Assembly: GCA_020205615.1 (NCBI GenBank)
Contig: CM035162.1
Span: 34,312,479 to 34,376,478, forward strand
DNA length: 64,000 nt
From: Panax quinquefolius
Taxonomy: Eukaryota > Streptophyta > Magnoliopsida > Apiales > Araliaceae
Direction: 5' to 3'
Part shown: piece by piece, positions 48,790 to 60,289 of the stretch
How the letters are laid out: each line of letters begins with the position of its first letter
Numbering within the stretch: position 1 is the first letter of the stretch
Position numbers and translations under genes: made by a program
The notes under the pieces: generated by a model
The model's database searches: none
What the model saw: the letters and a program-made list of their open reading frames with translations, nothing else
What the model was told of the DNA's origin: nothing

Positions 48790-49310
48790 AATATAGTTTC
48801 GATAATTGCGTTTTGGGACTCGAAAATTACGATCTGAATACCTCTAACTTTTCTTTCATTTTTAATTTAGTCCCCGCAAGTATAATCAAACTTGCACCAC
48901 CTCCCTAATAGTAAATAATGTGAATCAATAGTTCAATCATGTGAATCAATAGTATAATCATGTGAAAATACTGAATTACAATTATAGTACCTCCATCTAT
49001 ACCTCCATTTTTAACTTATCATGCAAGAATTATCAATCTTGCACCAACTCCCCTAATAGTAAATAATGTGATTCAATAGTACACACATGTGAACAAATAG
49101 TTATATAAGTATGTGAATTAGTAGCAATTAATTGCTCATTTATCCGATAAATTACCCGATTTATCAATATAACCCCTGACATCAATTATCATCTAATAGA
49201 TGTCGATTTCCACTAACACTAATAATCCCAACACAATAGAACTATCAAAATTCATTTTTAATCAACACAACTTATTCATCATTAATATTATAACTCACAA
49301 TATTTAACAA
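48790..49310. repeat. Foreign-looking block with ~140-bp direct repeat inside F2-like LTR
   Basis: Sequence not found in the other F2 LTRs here. It contains two copies of a segment with AATC..CTTGCACCA, CCCTAATAGTAAATAATGTG and ATTCAATAG, at about 48886-48945 and 49028-49082, spaced ~140 bp. It lies where other F2 LTRs have the ATTTTATTTAAA/TGCATAGT region. It may be an older insertion or a subfamily-specific U3 segment. Confidence 0.5.
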
Positions 49311-49941
49311 CCAGGTCATTCCCAGGAAAGAGGGGGCTTTCCGATAAGGATTTCTCCTTATTAGTAGCAATTAGGTGACCAAACCTCTCATTGACGAGAA
49401 CTTAGACATTGTCAATATTGCAAATAATAATATGAATAACTTTGTCGTCTCAATTATTAATTTAATAATATAAAATATTATGCAAATAATCTCGTGACAA
49501 TAATTGAATCAATAATATGAGAGATATGATGCAAATAATTCACGAAGTAATAATTGAGTATAATCGAGTGACTTCTCACGTAAAGCATCAATAATCAATA
49601 CTGAGTAATCTACTATGCAACCACGTATTCATCGTATTTTTAACACGGGTGTTTGAATAGTTAACAGTAAAACTTCCGTTATATTTTCATAAAGTATTTT
49701 TGTTGTTTTCTTAATTCGACAATAATTCCGTTGTGGGGCACCAATGATTATGCCGTTGTATGAATATTCCTTGTTAAAACGAATATTCCATGACCAATCG
49801 AATATTATATAACAACTTGCGTACTTTGCAAAATTTGTAAATATTACCCACAACTATAACATTATACCAAATCCACACCATAATATTCAAAAATATATTT
49901 CGAGAAAATTTAATCTTTATTCAAAAAGTTGGGGTCTTACA

Positions 49942-50760
49942 TTTATGTTGTGAGGAGAGGCAGACTACTGGTGGGAATCGGTAAAGCGTACTCAACCTGC
50001 CGCACTGAAGATGTCTTGGGAGAAGTTCCAAGAACCGCTCAACGACAAGTATTTTTCCAAAGTATTCGTCACATGAAGGAGGCGAGTTCATCAAGTCGAG
50101 CAAGAATAATACGACCGTGTCACAATCTGACGAAGCTTAGTTTGCCGAAGGTTGTCCCCGCTTTTGGCGTCACTTGGTTGATAATGAGGAGAGAATGACG
50201 CGGATGTTTCTAAGAGGTTTGAAACCCGAGATACGTCAATACTTAATTTCTCACAAACTGTGTTTGTATTCAAATGATTGGGCTCAGTTATTGGAACGCG
50301 ATAACGAGTTAACTCAACCAAGAAAAGCGGTAAGCAAAATGATAATACCCGGTGGTAGCGATCGTGAAAAGGATAACAAACGTGGAGGAATCAACATTCC
50401 GAAATGGTAACCACTTCAATGGTAATCATGGCCAAGATAGTAAAATGGACATTTCAAGAAAAGGAGATTCAACAATGATGGAAAGACGTCAAGCCAAAGA
50501 CACCGTTGTTAAGGAAGGAGAATGACCACCTATCATATGCTTCAAATGCGAAGGGGAGGGACACATCAGTCCAAACTGTGCGTAGCAATCGAAAACGTGT
50601 CACAATTGTGGAAGAGAAGGTCACCTAGCTAGATTTTATCATACGAGAGAAGCTGTTTCAGCTTGGAGCAGTTACACAAATGTCTTCCCGCATACAAGTC
50701 AAAACCGATAGTTCAAGGCGATGAGCGTTTGTTGTAACCTCCCGAAAATAAGAAACCCGA
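49942..50760 (+). pseudogene. F2-beta gag C-terminal part with CCHC knuckles
   Basis: Continues gag after the F2-like LTR. It keeps gag-domain fragments, MTRMFLRGLKPEIRQYL (about 50195-50245) and QLLERDNELTQP. The first zinc knuckle (50538-50579) is complete, CFKC-EGEGH-ISPNC in the C-X2-C-X4-H-X4-C form. The second (50598-50639) has CHNCGREGH but has lost the last Cys. Frames change several times between 49942 and 50200. The linker between gag and protease is degenerate. Confidence 0.83.
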
Positions 50761-51606
50761 ACGAGGTCATCACAGTAAGCTTATCATAAACTCTAGCGAA
50801 GTATATACCTTATTTGATACCTGGGTTTCACCCCATTATTTTATTTCTCCTACTTTACTCAACGTTTAAATTTGACTCGGAGAAATTAGACTTTGACTTT
50901 ATCTGTTGAAACTCCGTTGAGAGAAAACTTCATTACATCCACTGTTTATAAGTCTTGTTTGGTTCAAATCGGTACCCTCACATTACCTGTTGATCTTATT
51001 TTCTTAAAAATATTTGCATTTGATGTGATTTTAGGGATTGATTGTTTAACTACTCATCATGCAAAAATTGATTGTTTTCGTAAGGTTGTTAGCTTTCATA
51101 TTCCTAACCAACCTATTATGTGAATTCAAGCAACCAAACCACTAAATTCAATCACTGTCATATCAAGCCATAAAGCTATTCGTTTATTAAAAAATGGATG
51201 TCAAGCTTTCTTAGCCCATGTCACAAATTTAAACAAAAATACGTCAGTTTTGAATGATATTTCTATTGTTAATAAATTTCCTGACGTATTCCCTGAATAA
51301 CTTCCTGGCCTACCCCCAGAGCGTGAAATTGAATTTTGTATCGACCTTGAACCCGGTACAAAACTCATTTCCAAAGCCCCATATCGAATGGCTCCTATTG
51401 AACTTCAGGAGTTAAAAATCCAACTGCATGAATTGTTAGACATCAGTTTCATTCGACCTAGTACGTCTCCTTGGGGTGCTCCTGTTCTATTCGTGAAGAA
51501 GAAAGATGAAAGTATGCGACTTTGTATTGATTATCGGGAGTTGAATCATATCACCGTCAAAAATAGGTACCAGTTGCCTCGCATTGATGACCTATTTGAC
51601 CAGTTG
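50761..51606 (+). pseudogene. F2-beta protease and RT start, interrupted
   Basis: The protease active-site region (around 50810-50850) reads LFDTW where LFDTG is expected, then a degenerate PHYFIS. The frame 50893-51123 has [17 protein letters not shown], the second protease motif. RT begins near 51388 ([46 protein letters not shown]). It is cut at GACCAGTTG by a minus LTR (TGTGACAACCCC) before motif A. I do not find the rest of this RT to the right of the inserted element, so the remainder was lost. Confidence 0.85.
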
Positions 51607-54600
51607 TGTGACAACCCCAAAATAGGTCCATTCCATCCAACCCATTCTGAGTCGCCAAATATACAGGTACGTAAAACAACTACAACTTTATTACAACAAT
51701 TGTCTTGCAAAATACAACAACACATATCTTTGTGAGTTTGGATACAAATATATACCAACCGTAACTCCGGACACCAACTTTGGATAAAGACGTCAAAATG
51801 ACACCTTACATAAAGGTATAGTCAAAACTGCTTTAGAAATTAGAATCTTTGGGAAGTGCTCAAGAAACCTTCGTATATGGGAGGCCATGCTTCTAGGTTA
51901 TGATAGATATCATATGGCCACGAATTATCCTTGGTTGACCCAATAGACCCCAAAGAAAAATGAGAAGATTACTATCATATTCTTTCCAATGGTGAGTCTT
52001 CTCTTAACATATCATTATCTCCACCGCCTCTAATTGGGTATTATACTCCAAAAAACACCAAGATTATATAGGTAGTGCTTGTAAATATACTCAAGTGAAG
52101 TGGATGAGTAAAACTCATCTTATGATGACACGAGGTTGTATGTCATTAGACATCTTGTATGATAGTGGCAAAACACCCTTTCAAGTTAAATTCACCTCAC
52201 CTCAACATCTATAGACCACCGCTTCTATTCCCTCGTTATTCTTCGCTTGTTCCAACTACACTTTTATTACCCGAAAGGAATTGTGAAGCAAAAGGGTGAG
52301 CAAGACAACTAGCTTTCAAGAAAGAATATCATGACTAAAGATAAATAAATTATCAATAGCCTTCAACAAAGAATAAATCGTAGATTTAGAACATATGGTA
52401 GATGATAAAACTTTTCAACCATAGTTGCAAATGAACGAGCGATCCATTAGAAGAGTCAATAGACCATAAAATCTATTATCTTCTCCTTGTTAAAAGTCCA
52501 TCAACAATGTTTTATCCTTGTAACATTAATCAATAATTCACGTCCACAATCACGTGTATAACTTCATAATCGTAATTGTAGTTCTAAATTCCTTTCTCAT
52601 CCAGACAAAGTTAATTTTCATCACCAAACATCAAAGATCATTGTTATACCAAATCACAGCCTCTGTTCATAATCATATCGATAAATTAATCTTTTGCCAC
52701 TACGGCCAAAGATATTCATCAACAGCTCATCTTTGCACCTTGGCCAAAGATATTCAACAACATGTCATCTTGCACTACAAAGCAAAGATATTCATCATTA
52801 GTCATGTTCATCTAAACACCTGCTCATCTTCGTACTATCGGCCAAAGATATTCATCGAAATCATTCATCTTTTTGCACTACTGAAAAGCCAAAGATATTC
52901 AAGTATATCATCATTTAGGGTGAGGATGATGAAAAATATTTTAAGAAAAACGAATCCGATGAAAACAAAATAATAAATATTAAGGATTCGTATTTTAAAT
53001 TATTCCATGTCCAAAAATACATCATAAATAATCATAGTGGAATAAAATTCAAGAATGATCAAAACATGGATACAATCAAAGCTAGTATCCATAATAGATA
53101 TTTTGGATGAAAACGAAAATTTAATTTTTCATGAATAATGTAAGTCGATTCGTGAATAGTCTTAGTATATGTGAATAATTATCATATTCGTGAATAGTAA
53201 CTCCGATACCAAAAGATAGAAATTTCACAAAAAATATCATCATACTTCGTGAATAGTAACTCGTGAATAGTAACTCATGAATAGTAATCCTGACATGAAA
53301 AAGTTTCAAATTTGATAAAAATTCAAACCAAAATTTCGGCATAATGATATTGAAGAAATAATATCATTTATGAAGAAAATAATCTCCCTTACCTCAGAAA
53401 GAATAGTACTTCTGACTGAAATACTAGATATAGTGCTAAAAGAACTTGCACCGTATAGCAATACTCGAAGTACTAAAATACTCACAAAAATACGCTCGAT
53501 ATATAAAGAGAGAAATCTTTAGTTTCTGGTATGATTTTCAATTCTAACCTAAGCACCCTATTTATAGGAAATTGCTTAGAACACCAAAGCAGAAAATTTA
53601 ATATAATAATAATATATTATATATAAATTCCTACGCACACATTCAAGGATCTGAATTCAGCCATGCTTAACAACAAGTGGGTCCCACCAACAACAAAAAA
53701 CATGTTTTAAATAATTTTTGTAACAAATAAATTCAGACCCAATATTCCGAACTTCAATAATTCATTATAAATAGCCATTTTATTAGAAAATTCGAATCTC
53801 GCGAGTTTTTATAGGAAATTCAAATCTCTACAACTTTACAGAAGAAAGTTTTTCCAAATTCCAAACAGAAATTCACCGAAATACACATACGGACGATTTT
53901 AAAGGCTATAATCAAATTTCAGTCAAGAAATGGGTCCACCAACATGTTTAACATGTTTTAAATAACTTTTGCAACAAAAATACTCTTCCTCCTCATATAC
54001 TCATATATCCCACATTCATTATAAAAATATCACCATTATTATATTATAATAATATAATAAAATATTATTTTATCGAAAAGATAAAATATCGATTTTCAAC
54101 AATTGCCACTTTAAAAATTTTCTCCATCTATATCCACATAAAATGAATATTTTCTTCATCATATAAATTAATAATTAATTATTCACAAATAATATTACAG
54201 AATCACAATAATGACAACCAGCAGCTTCCTGTGAAGAGGGGCTTTCGATAAGAATTTCTCTCTTCTTGCGCGCAATTAGGTGACCAAACCTCTCCTTGAT
54301 GTAACTTTCTAGACATTGCCAATAATGTTTTTTAATAATATTATTCGAGATAATATGAATTATTGCTTCGATAATGGAAAATACCGTAGTGACAATTATT
54401 AAAACAACAAGAATATAAAATATCAACACGTGAATTATTGAATCAATAAAATACTCGAATAAAGAATTACTATAACAATTATTGAGTAGTTTCTTCTTAC
54501 GTAAGAATTAATAATTCAACAATCATGTGTAAAACCGTATTGCTACCTTGTGCAACGCCAGACATTTTTACTTTACCCACCGGGTATTCCAACGCCGAAA

Positions 54601-54620
54601 TTAGTCTTTGACAATATCGT
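51607..54620 (-). mobile_element. F3 3' LTR (minus), start deleted
   Basis: Begins on the plus strand with TGTGACAACCCC, the complement of the F3 end GGTTGTCACA. It shares the TCCAAGGTTGG and GACGTC-like end region with 47475-47679. It contains a minus TATA box (53559-53566), the CGTGAATAGT array (53130-53290) and the perfect ACGT palindrome (54494-54507). Near 54620 it fuses to RNase H sequence; integrase, polypurine tract and the first ~350 bp of the LTR are missing. Confidence 0.78.
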
Positions 54621-55090
54621 ACTCATTACTTAGATACGATCTTCTACTCAACACGCCGCCTACCACGCTCGCTTTTCCAGGATGGCATGGTCGTAACATG
54701 TCTTTGAAATGAGTCTCCTCTTGAGTTCTTCGCTCTTCCCACATTCCTTGCTCCATTCGAATTTTGTATCTCTACGAGTCACCAAGATAATGGAATAGCG
54801 ATTCGAGAATATCCTTCAACGAATGTCCGATAATAACCAACTAAGCCTGAAAGCTACGTATTTCGATTCTCGACTTAGGTTGCTCTCAACCGTGACTCAT
54901 ATCCCAATCTTGGATAAAGACGTCACAATGACACCTATCGCTTTACTTATCGCATCTAATATGACGTCCCCTATAGAGAGTCTCGGCTTAGTGAATTCCA
55001 CAAAAGGAAGTCACAAGATAAAGGCTCAGTACCAAATTCTATAGTTGAATTTTTAACTCCTAAAGTTCAATAGAGCCATTCGATATGAGA
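54621..55090 (-). pseudogene. F3 RT/RNase H fragments, rearranged
   Basis: On the minus strand, right to left: a scrambled block (~54880-55040) that includes a piece like the F3 LTR end (GGATAAAGACGTCA near 54912, compare 51783), then GYYR..VEGYSRIA (about 54785-54840) from the RT-RNase H connection, then an RNase H end with LEKRAW-like sequence (about 54640-54690). The RT core is gone. Short direct joints suggest repeated small deletions. The 73-codon plus-strand frame at 54823-55044 is opposite to this and not a gene. Confidence 0.65.
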
Positions 55091-55900
55091 TTTTAGAAAT
55101 GAGTTTTGTCTGGGGTTCAAAGTCGATACAAAATTTAATATCGAAAGCTTTGGGAGTAAGCCAAGAAATTCTTCAGAAATACATCGGGAAAAATCAATAA
55201 CAACAGAATATTATTCAAATCGACGTGTCTTTATTCAAATCCATAACATGGACTAAGAAAACTTGACATCCGTAATAAATGAATGACTTCATGGCTTGAT
55301 ATGAAAATGTTTGATTACAATGGTTTGATTGCTTGAATTGAATAACGAGTTGCTTAGGAATATGAAAACTAACAACCTTACAAAAAGCAATCAATTTGGC
55401 ATGATGAGTAGTTAACCTTAAAATCACATCAAAAGCAAATATCTCTATAGAAATAAGGTTAACAGTAATGTGATAGTGCTGAACTGAATCAAGCAAGATT
55501 TCTAAACAACGGATGTAATGAAAGTTTTCTCTAACTGAGTCTCCATAAATAGGTCAAAGTCTAATTTCTCCGTAGTCAAGTTCAAACGTTGAGCGCAAGC
55601 AAGAGAGATAAAAGAATGGGTAGAACCGATATCTAGTAAGGTATAAACTTCGCAAGAATTTATAATTAACTAACCTGTATAACTTCGTTCGGTTCCTCGA
55701 TTTTAATTCTGGCCACGACAAACGCTCTTCCAAGAACCGTTGACTTTGACTTTTTTGGGACATCCTTTTGAGTCACCATTCTTTGGATCGGGTTTCGATA
55801 TCGTCTAATCTCGGCGATATGTCCTTCTTTCCACAATTATAGCATACCTTAAACTGTTGTGGGCGCCAATGATATATCCCTCTTTCCGCATTTATAACAT
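55091..55900 (-). pseudogene. F3 protease region (minus)
   Basis: On the minus strand a protease region reads VYTLLDIG-STHSFIS around 55606-55650, with DIG instead of D-S/T-G at the active site. The second protease motif AFDVIL..LTTHHAK lies in the frame 55215-55496, with two codons of the ILGIDWL motif missing. The RT start, PYRMAP-like, is near 55080-55110. The order is the same as at 34776 and 50761. Confidence 0.78.
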
Positions 55901-56891
55901 ACAACCGGTGGTCGTTCTCCTCCTTAGAACCCGCTTGCTCTTGGCGCCGACGTCTTCACATGGTCGTTGTTGAATCTCCTTTTTTAAAATCTCCTCCCGA
56001 CTCGCTTCTATTTTCATACCACGATTACCACCAGAGTGGTTACCGCCTTTATCTCAGATTCTTCTTTCTCCGCCGGTTATCGTTATTTTGTTGACTACTA
56101 TCTTCTTGGTATGATCCTCGGTTATGGTCCCTCGGTTGAACGTACTTTCGTTATCTCGCTCTAACAATCGAGCCCCCCTGTTGACAACATCCGAATAGAG
56201 AAAAATTTATGAGAAATGAGATCTTCCGACGTATCTTGGGTTTCAAACCTCTCGAAACATCCAGCGTCCATACATTCCTCATTCTCCACCAAATGAGGTG
56301 CAAACTCGATAACTCCGCGAACTTAATTTCGTCTAGGACACACCGCCATGTTATTACGCTCCATCTAATAAATTCCACTTCCTTCATATGGCCGAATACT
56401 TTCGTGGAAGTACTTGTCATTGAACTGCTTTCAAACGCTCCTCATGACATACATCGAGTGCAAATGGATGGGTACGCTTCACAATTCCCACCATGAATCT
56501 GCCTCGCCACTTTTAACATAAAAGGTGGCGAATGGAACCTTCTGTTCCTCGTGCATCCCAAGACATCGAATATCTTGGTAATTTGCTTGACCCATGTTTC
56601 CGCCATGATCGGATCTGGCTTTCCTTGAATTCGTGGTCCCAACTCTTTGAATCGCTTGCATTGTGTGACAACTTGGTGAATTGCTATCATTTCCTCCTGT
56701 ATTTTGAACACGAGTCTCCTCGTCGATTTTGCATGAACTGCAAAAACTTCTAAATATCCCTCGTTCATCATCTGCTTTCAATGGTGTTGTTCATGGAGGA
56801 ACATTGCCACCTGTTGCACGCTCTCCTCGTTGTAAATCTGAGGCATCTCCACGGTCTCATTTACTCCATTGTTAATATTCTCAATCGACAT
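55815..56891 (-). pseudogene. F3 gag (minus)
   Basis: The gag start on the minus strand is ATG 56891-56889 (SIENINNGVNETVEMP-like). Fragments in several frames include FKELGPR (near 56645), DIRCLG/FDVLGC (near 56560-56580), PFATFYV (56515-56535), a gag-domain block down to ~56200 and two zinc-knuckle relics (about 55830-55920, CYKCGK and CYNCGK). At PFATF no LTR is inserted, so this copy shows the empty form of the site used in F1 and F2. Stops and frameshifts are frequent. Confidence 0.8.
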
Positions 56892-57063
56892 TCTCAAATC
56901 TTGTCATAAAACAAGGGTTAATTAAGGAAATCAATATATCACATAATATCCTATATCTTGACCAACTAACAAATAAGCTAGTAGGTACACACACTAGCGA
57001 AGGATTTACTCGTCTCTCCCTCCTAGTTCTATTCCCCGATCTCCGCCAGAGATCATATCCCTA

Positions 57064-57080
57064 AGCTTTGATACTAACCG
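57064..57080 (-). other. F3 primer-binding site (minus), degenerate
   Basis: On the minus strand the bases after the LTR end GGGGGCGCCA read CGGTTAGTATCAAAGCT, matching TTGGTATCAGAGC with a few changes. Confidence 0.75.
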
Positions 57081-59825
57081 TGGCGCCCCCAAAATAGGTA
57101 TACACAACACCCATTCGAAGTCGCCAAATACATGGTACAAGAAGCAAACTACAACTTCAATAATACAAATGTCGTGTGAAATACTTACAATATATAATGT
57201 GAGTTTAAATATAATATTGTCTTCTAGACAATATCCATGCGCAAATAAATCCCCATCATAATTATTGATACATTATTTTACAAAAATGGTGAGGACTACT
57301 AAACAACTCTCTCTAGAACCTTCATTCCATACCCACTAAGTACTCGCTACATTCTCGCCTCCCGAGAAGAAAAATGGAACAACAAGGAAAAGGGTGAGCT
57401 CAACTAGCCCAAGAAAGAATACTATGACTAAGATAATATACAACAAATTATCGTTAGTCTCCAATGTGAGGAAAAATCGATAGAATATAATAGACAACAA
57501 GTTTCGGATCAATATTCGCAATGAAAATAATAATTCATAGAAAGAGTTACGTAGAGAATGAAATCTACTATAATCTATGAATTTAACGATCCATCATCAA
57601 TATTTTATCCCCGTAACATCAATTAATTATTCATCTCAAATCAAATATTCATCTTTGCACTACAGCCAAAGATATTCATCAATCCATCATATTCATCTCA
57701 ACACTGCTCATCTTTTGCACTAAAGGCTAAAGATATTCATCGATCGGTTATGTTCATTTAAACACATGCTCATCTTTGCACTTTCTGTGCCAAAGATATT
57801 CTTCAGAAATCATTCATCTTTGCACTACAGGCCAAAGATATTCAGTAATATCATCATTTAAGACTGAGGATGATGAAAAATATTTTTAAAGAAACGAATC
57901 CATTGAACAAAATGACAAGGATTAATGATTAAGGATTCGTACTTTGTTTTATCCATGTCCAACAATACCTCAAAATAATCATAGTGGTGTAAAATTCAAG
58001 AATGATCAAAACATGGATACAATCAAAGCTAGTATCCGAATAGATATTTTGGACGAAGAGAAGAAATTTTATTTTTCTATGAATAGTGCCAGATATCGTG
58101 AATAGTGCCATATATATCGTGAATAGTGGCCATACACGTGAATAAGAATCTCAGACACCAAAAAGATAGAAATTCCACAAAAACATCTTCACGCTTCATG
58201 AATAGTACTCGTGAATAAGAACTCGTGAATAGTAACTCATGAATAAGTAACTCGTGAATTACTCATGAATAATAAACCCGACATGAAAAAGTTCCAAATT
58301 TGATAAAAAGTTCCAACCAATATTTCAAAGATAATGATATCAAGAAATAATATCATTACGAAAAAAATAATATCCCTTACCTCAAAGAATCGATTGCTTG
58401 GAAGGAAAGGTCGGAAGTGATCTTTGAATGAAACTTGTAATTTGAATAAAGAACTCTCAAAGTATCTAAATACTCACAAAATACGCTCAATAATATAGAG
58501 AGAAGAGAAAAACTTTGTTTCGGTGTGATTTTCAATTCTAACTTAGCCTTCTATTTATAGGAAAATGTTAGCCCACCAAGGCATTTTTGACTTACTACGA
58601 TGGCTTTTACTCGCTACTATTGCCACCCACCACATTTGAAATAAAATTCAAAGACATTTTTCACCAACCACAAGTGGGGCCCACCAATTCTAGAATTTTC
58701 CACCAAAATCATTTATAACCTAATTTCCTAATCAAATCACCTCTTAAAATTTATAATAAATTATACGCTCATCTTTAATTCGCTCAAAATTTGTGGACAT
58801 ATACTCAACTTATATATGTATAACATATCCAAAAATTACAACGATCCAACTATTTGGATTAAATATTATAACTCACACAATAAAGTCAGTAATAACAATC
58901 GATTTGATCTTTTACTACCTCCAATCCGATAAAATACAAATAAAACATCTCAAAGATTAATTCCTTCATTAATAACCACATAAATAAATCCATCATTTAT
59001 ATTCATATAAAATAAATATTTCCTTATCATATGAATCAATAATTAATTATTCACAAATAATATTACAGAATCACATTTATGATGACCAGTTGCTCCCAGA
59101 AAGAGGGGCTTTCCAATAAGGATCTCTCCTTCTTGGCGCAATTAGGTGACCAAACCTCTCCTTAGACGTAACTTTCTAGACATTGCCAATAATGTTATCT
59201 AATAATATTATTCAAATAATATGAATTATTGATCCGATAATGGGAAATATCGTGCGGTGACAATTATTGAAACAATAATAATATAAAATATCAACGCAAC
59301 AATTATTGAATCAATAAAATAAAATATTGAATAAAGAATTCACCGTGAAAATTATTGAGTAAAGTGCCTTCTTACGTAAGGATCAATAATTCAACAATCT
59401 TGTGCAATACCGGTAGCCATCTCTTTGTGCAACCACGCCAGATTATCGTATTTTAACCAAAGGTATTCCAACGATCTTAATTCAAATAACTACGCTATTT
59501 ATTTATAACCACCCAAACTTTGTCGCTTTCCTCATCCAATCGCTTTCAGTTATGGGCCCCACACATTACGTCATACTGTCGTATTTAATATTCCTCGACG
59601 ATCTTAATATTCCACGACCAAACTAATATTCCCAACAAGCAGATTTAATATTCCACGACCAAACGAATATTCCCCGACAAAAATGAATATTTTATAACCA
59701 CTTGCTTATTTTGAAATATTTGCGTATTTAACCCTTAACTATCCACATTAATCAAATCAACCCTTACTATTTCAAAATAATAAATAAAGGAAATTCCTTT
59801 TATTTAAAAAATTTCTGGTCTTACA
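57081..59825 (-). mobile_element. F3 5' LTR (minus)
   Basis: TGGCGCCCCCAAAATAGG at the left and TCTGGTCTTACA at the right, 2745 bp. A primer site and gag lie to its left, so it is the 5' LTR of the minus element. The segment at 58560-59000 is shared with the F3 LTR at 44700-45150 and not with F1. It has a minus TATA box (58552-58559), the CGTGAATAGT array (58085-58270), ATCTTTGGCC units (57650-57845) and a changed ACGT site (~59371-59384). The right part has duplicated AATATTCC...CGACCAAACGAA units (about 59585-59695). Confidence 0.82.
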
Positions 59826-60289
59826 ATGATCTTTGTGACAATAATTGAATCAATAATATAAGAGATATGATGCAAAGAATTCTCAGAGAATAATTGAGTA
59901 TAGTGAGTGACTTCTCACGTAAAGATCAATAATCAATACTGCGTGTCTACTATGCAACCACGACATATTAACGTACTTTTACTATCGTGTAGTTCAACAG
60001 CCTTTAATGGTAACACCTCCTCCATTATTTTCATAAAGTATTTTTGTCGCTTTTCTCAATCCGACAATAATTCCATTATTAGGGTCCACTAATGATTGTC
60101 TTGCATCTTAATATTCCCCAACAAAAAGAATATTCCCCGACCAAACGAATATTTTATAACAACTTTCTTACTTTGCAAAATTTATAAATATTACCCACAA
60201 CTATAACATTATATCAAATTTACTCCATAATATTCAAAAATAATATTTATAGAAAATTCATCTTTATTTATACAAGTTGGGGTCTTACA
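59826..60289 (-). mobile_element. F2-like LTR remnant (minus)
   Basis: The first ~465 bp (minus sense) of an F2-like LTR, ending GGGGTCTTACA at 60289, very like 49485-49941. It marks the right edge of the nest. No target duplication with 51607 is visible, so the F3 element did not enter here by a simple insertion that is still intact. Confidence 0.75.

Larger units (their letters stand above)
43485..49941 (-). mobile_element. F2-like LTR (minus) in gag, split by an F3 LTR
   Basis: The left end is TGTGATGCCCCC (43485) and the right end GGGGTCTTACA (49941). The LTR pieces are 43485-~44000 and 47680-49941, about 2.8 kb together. Flanks are ATTAT (43480-43484) and TTTAT (49942-49946), a 4-of-5 match expected of an aged target duplication. 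The gag frame continues on both sides. The right piece holds the minisatellite (about 48220-48570) and an unusual block (48790-49310). Confidence 0.75.
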
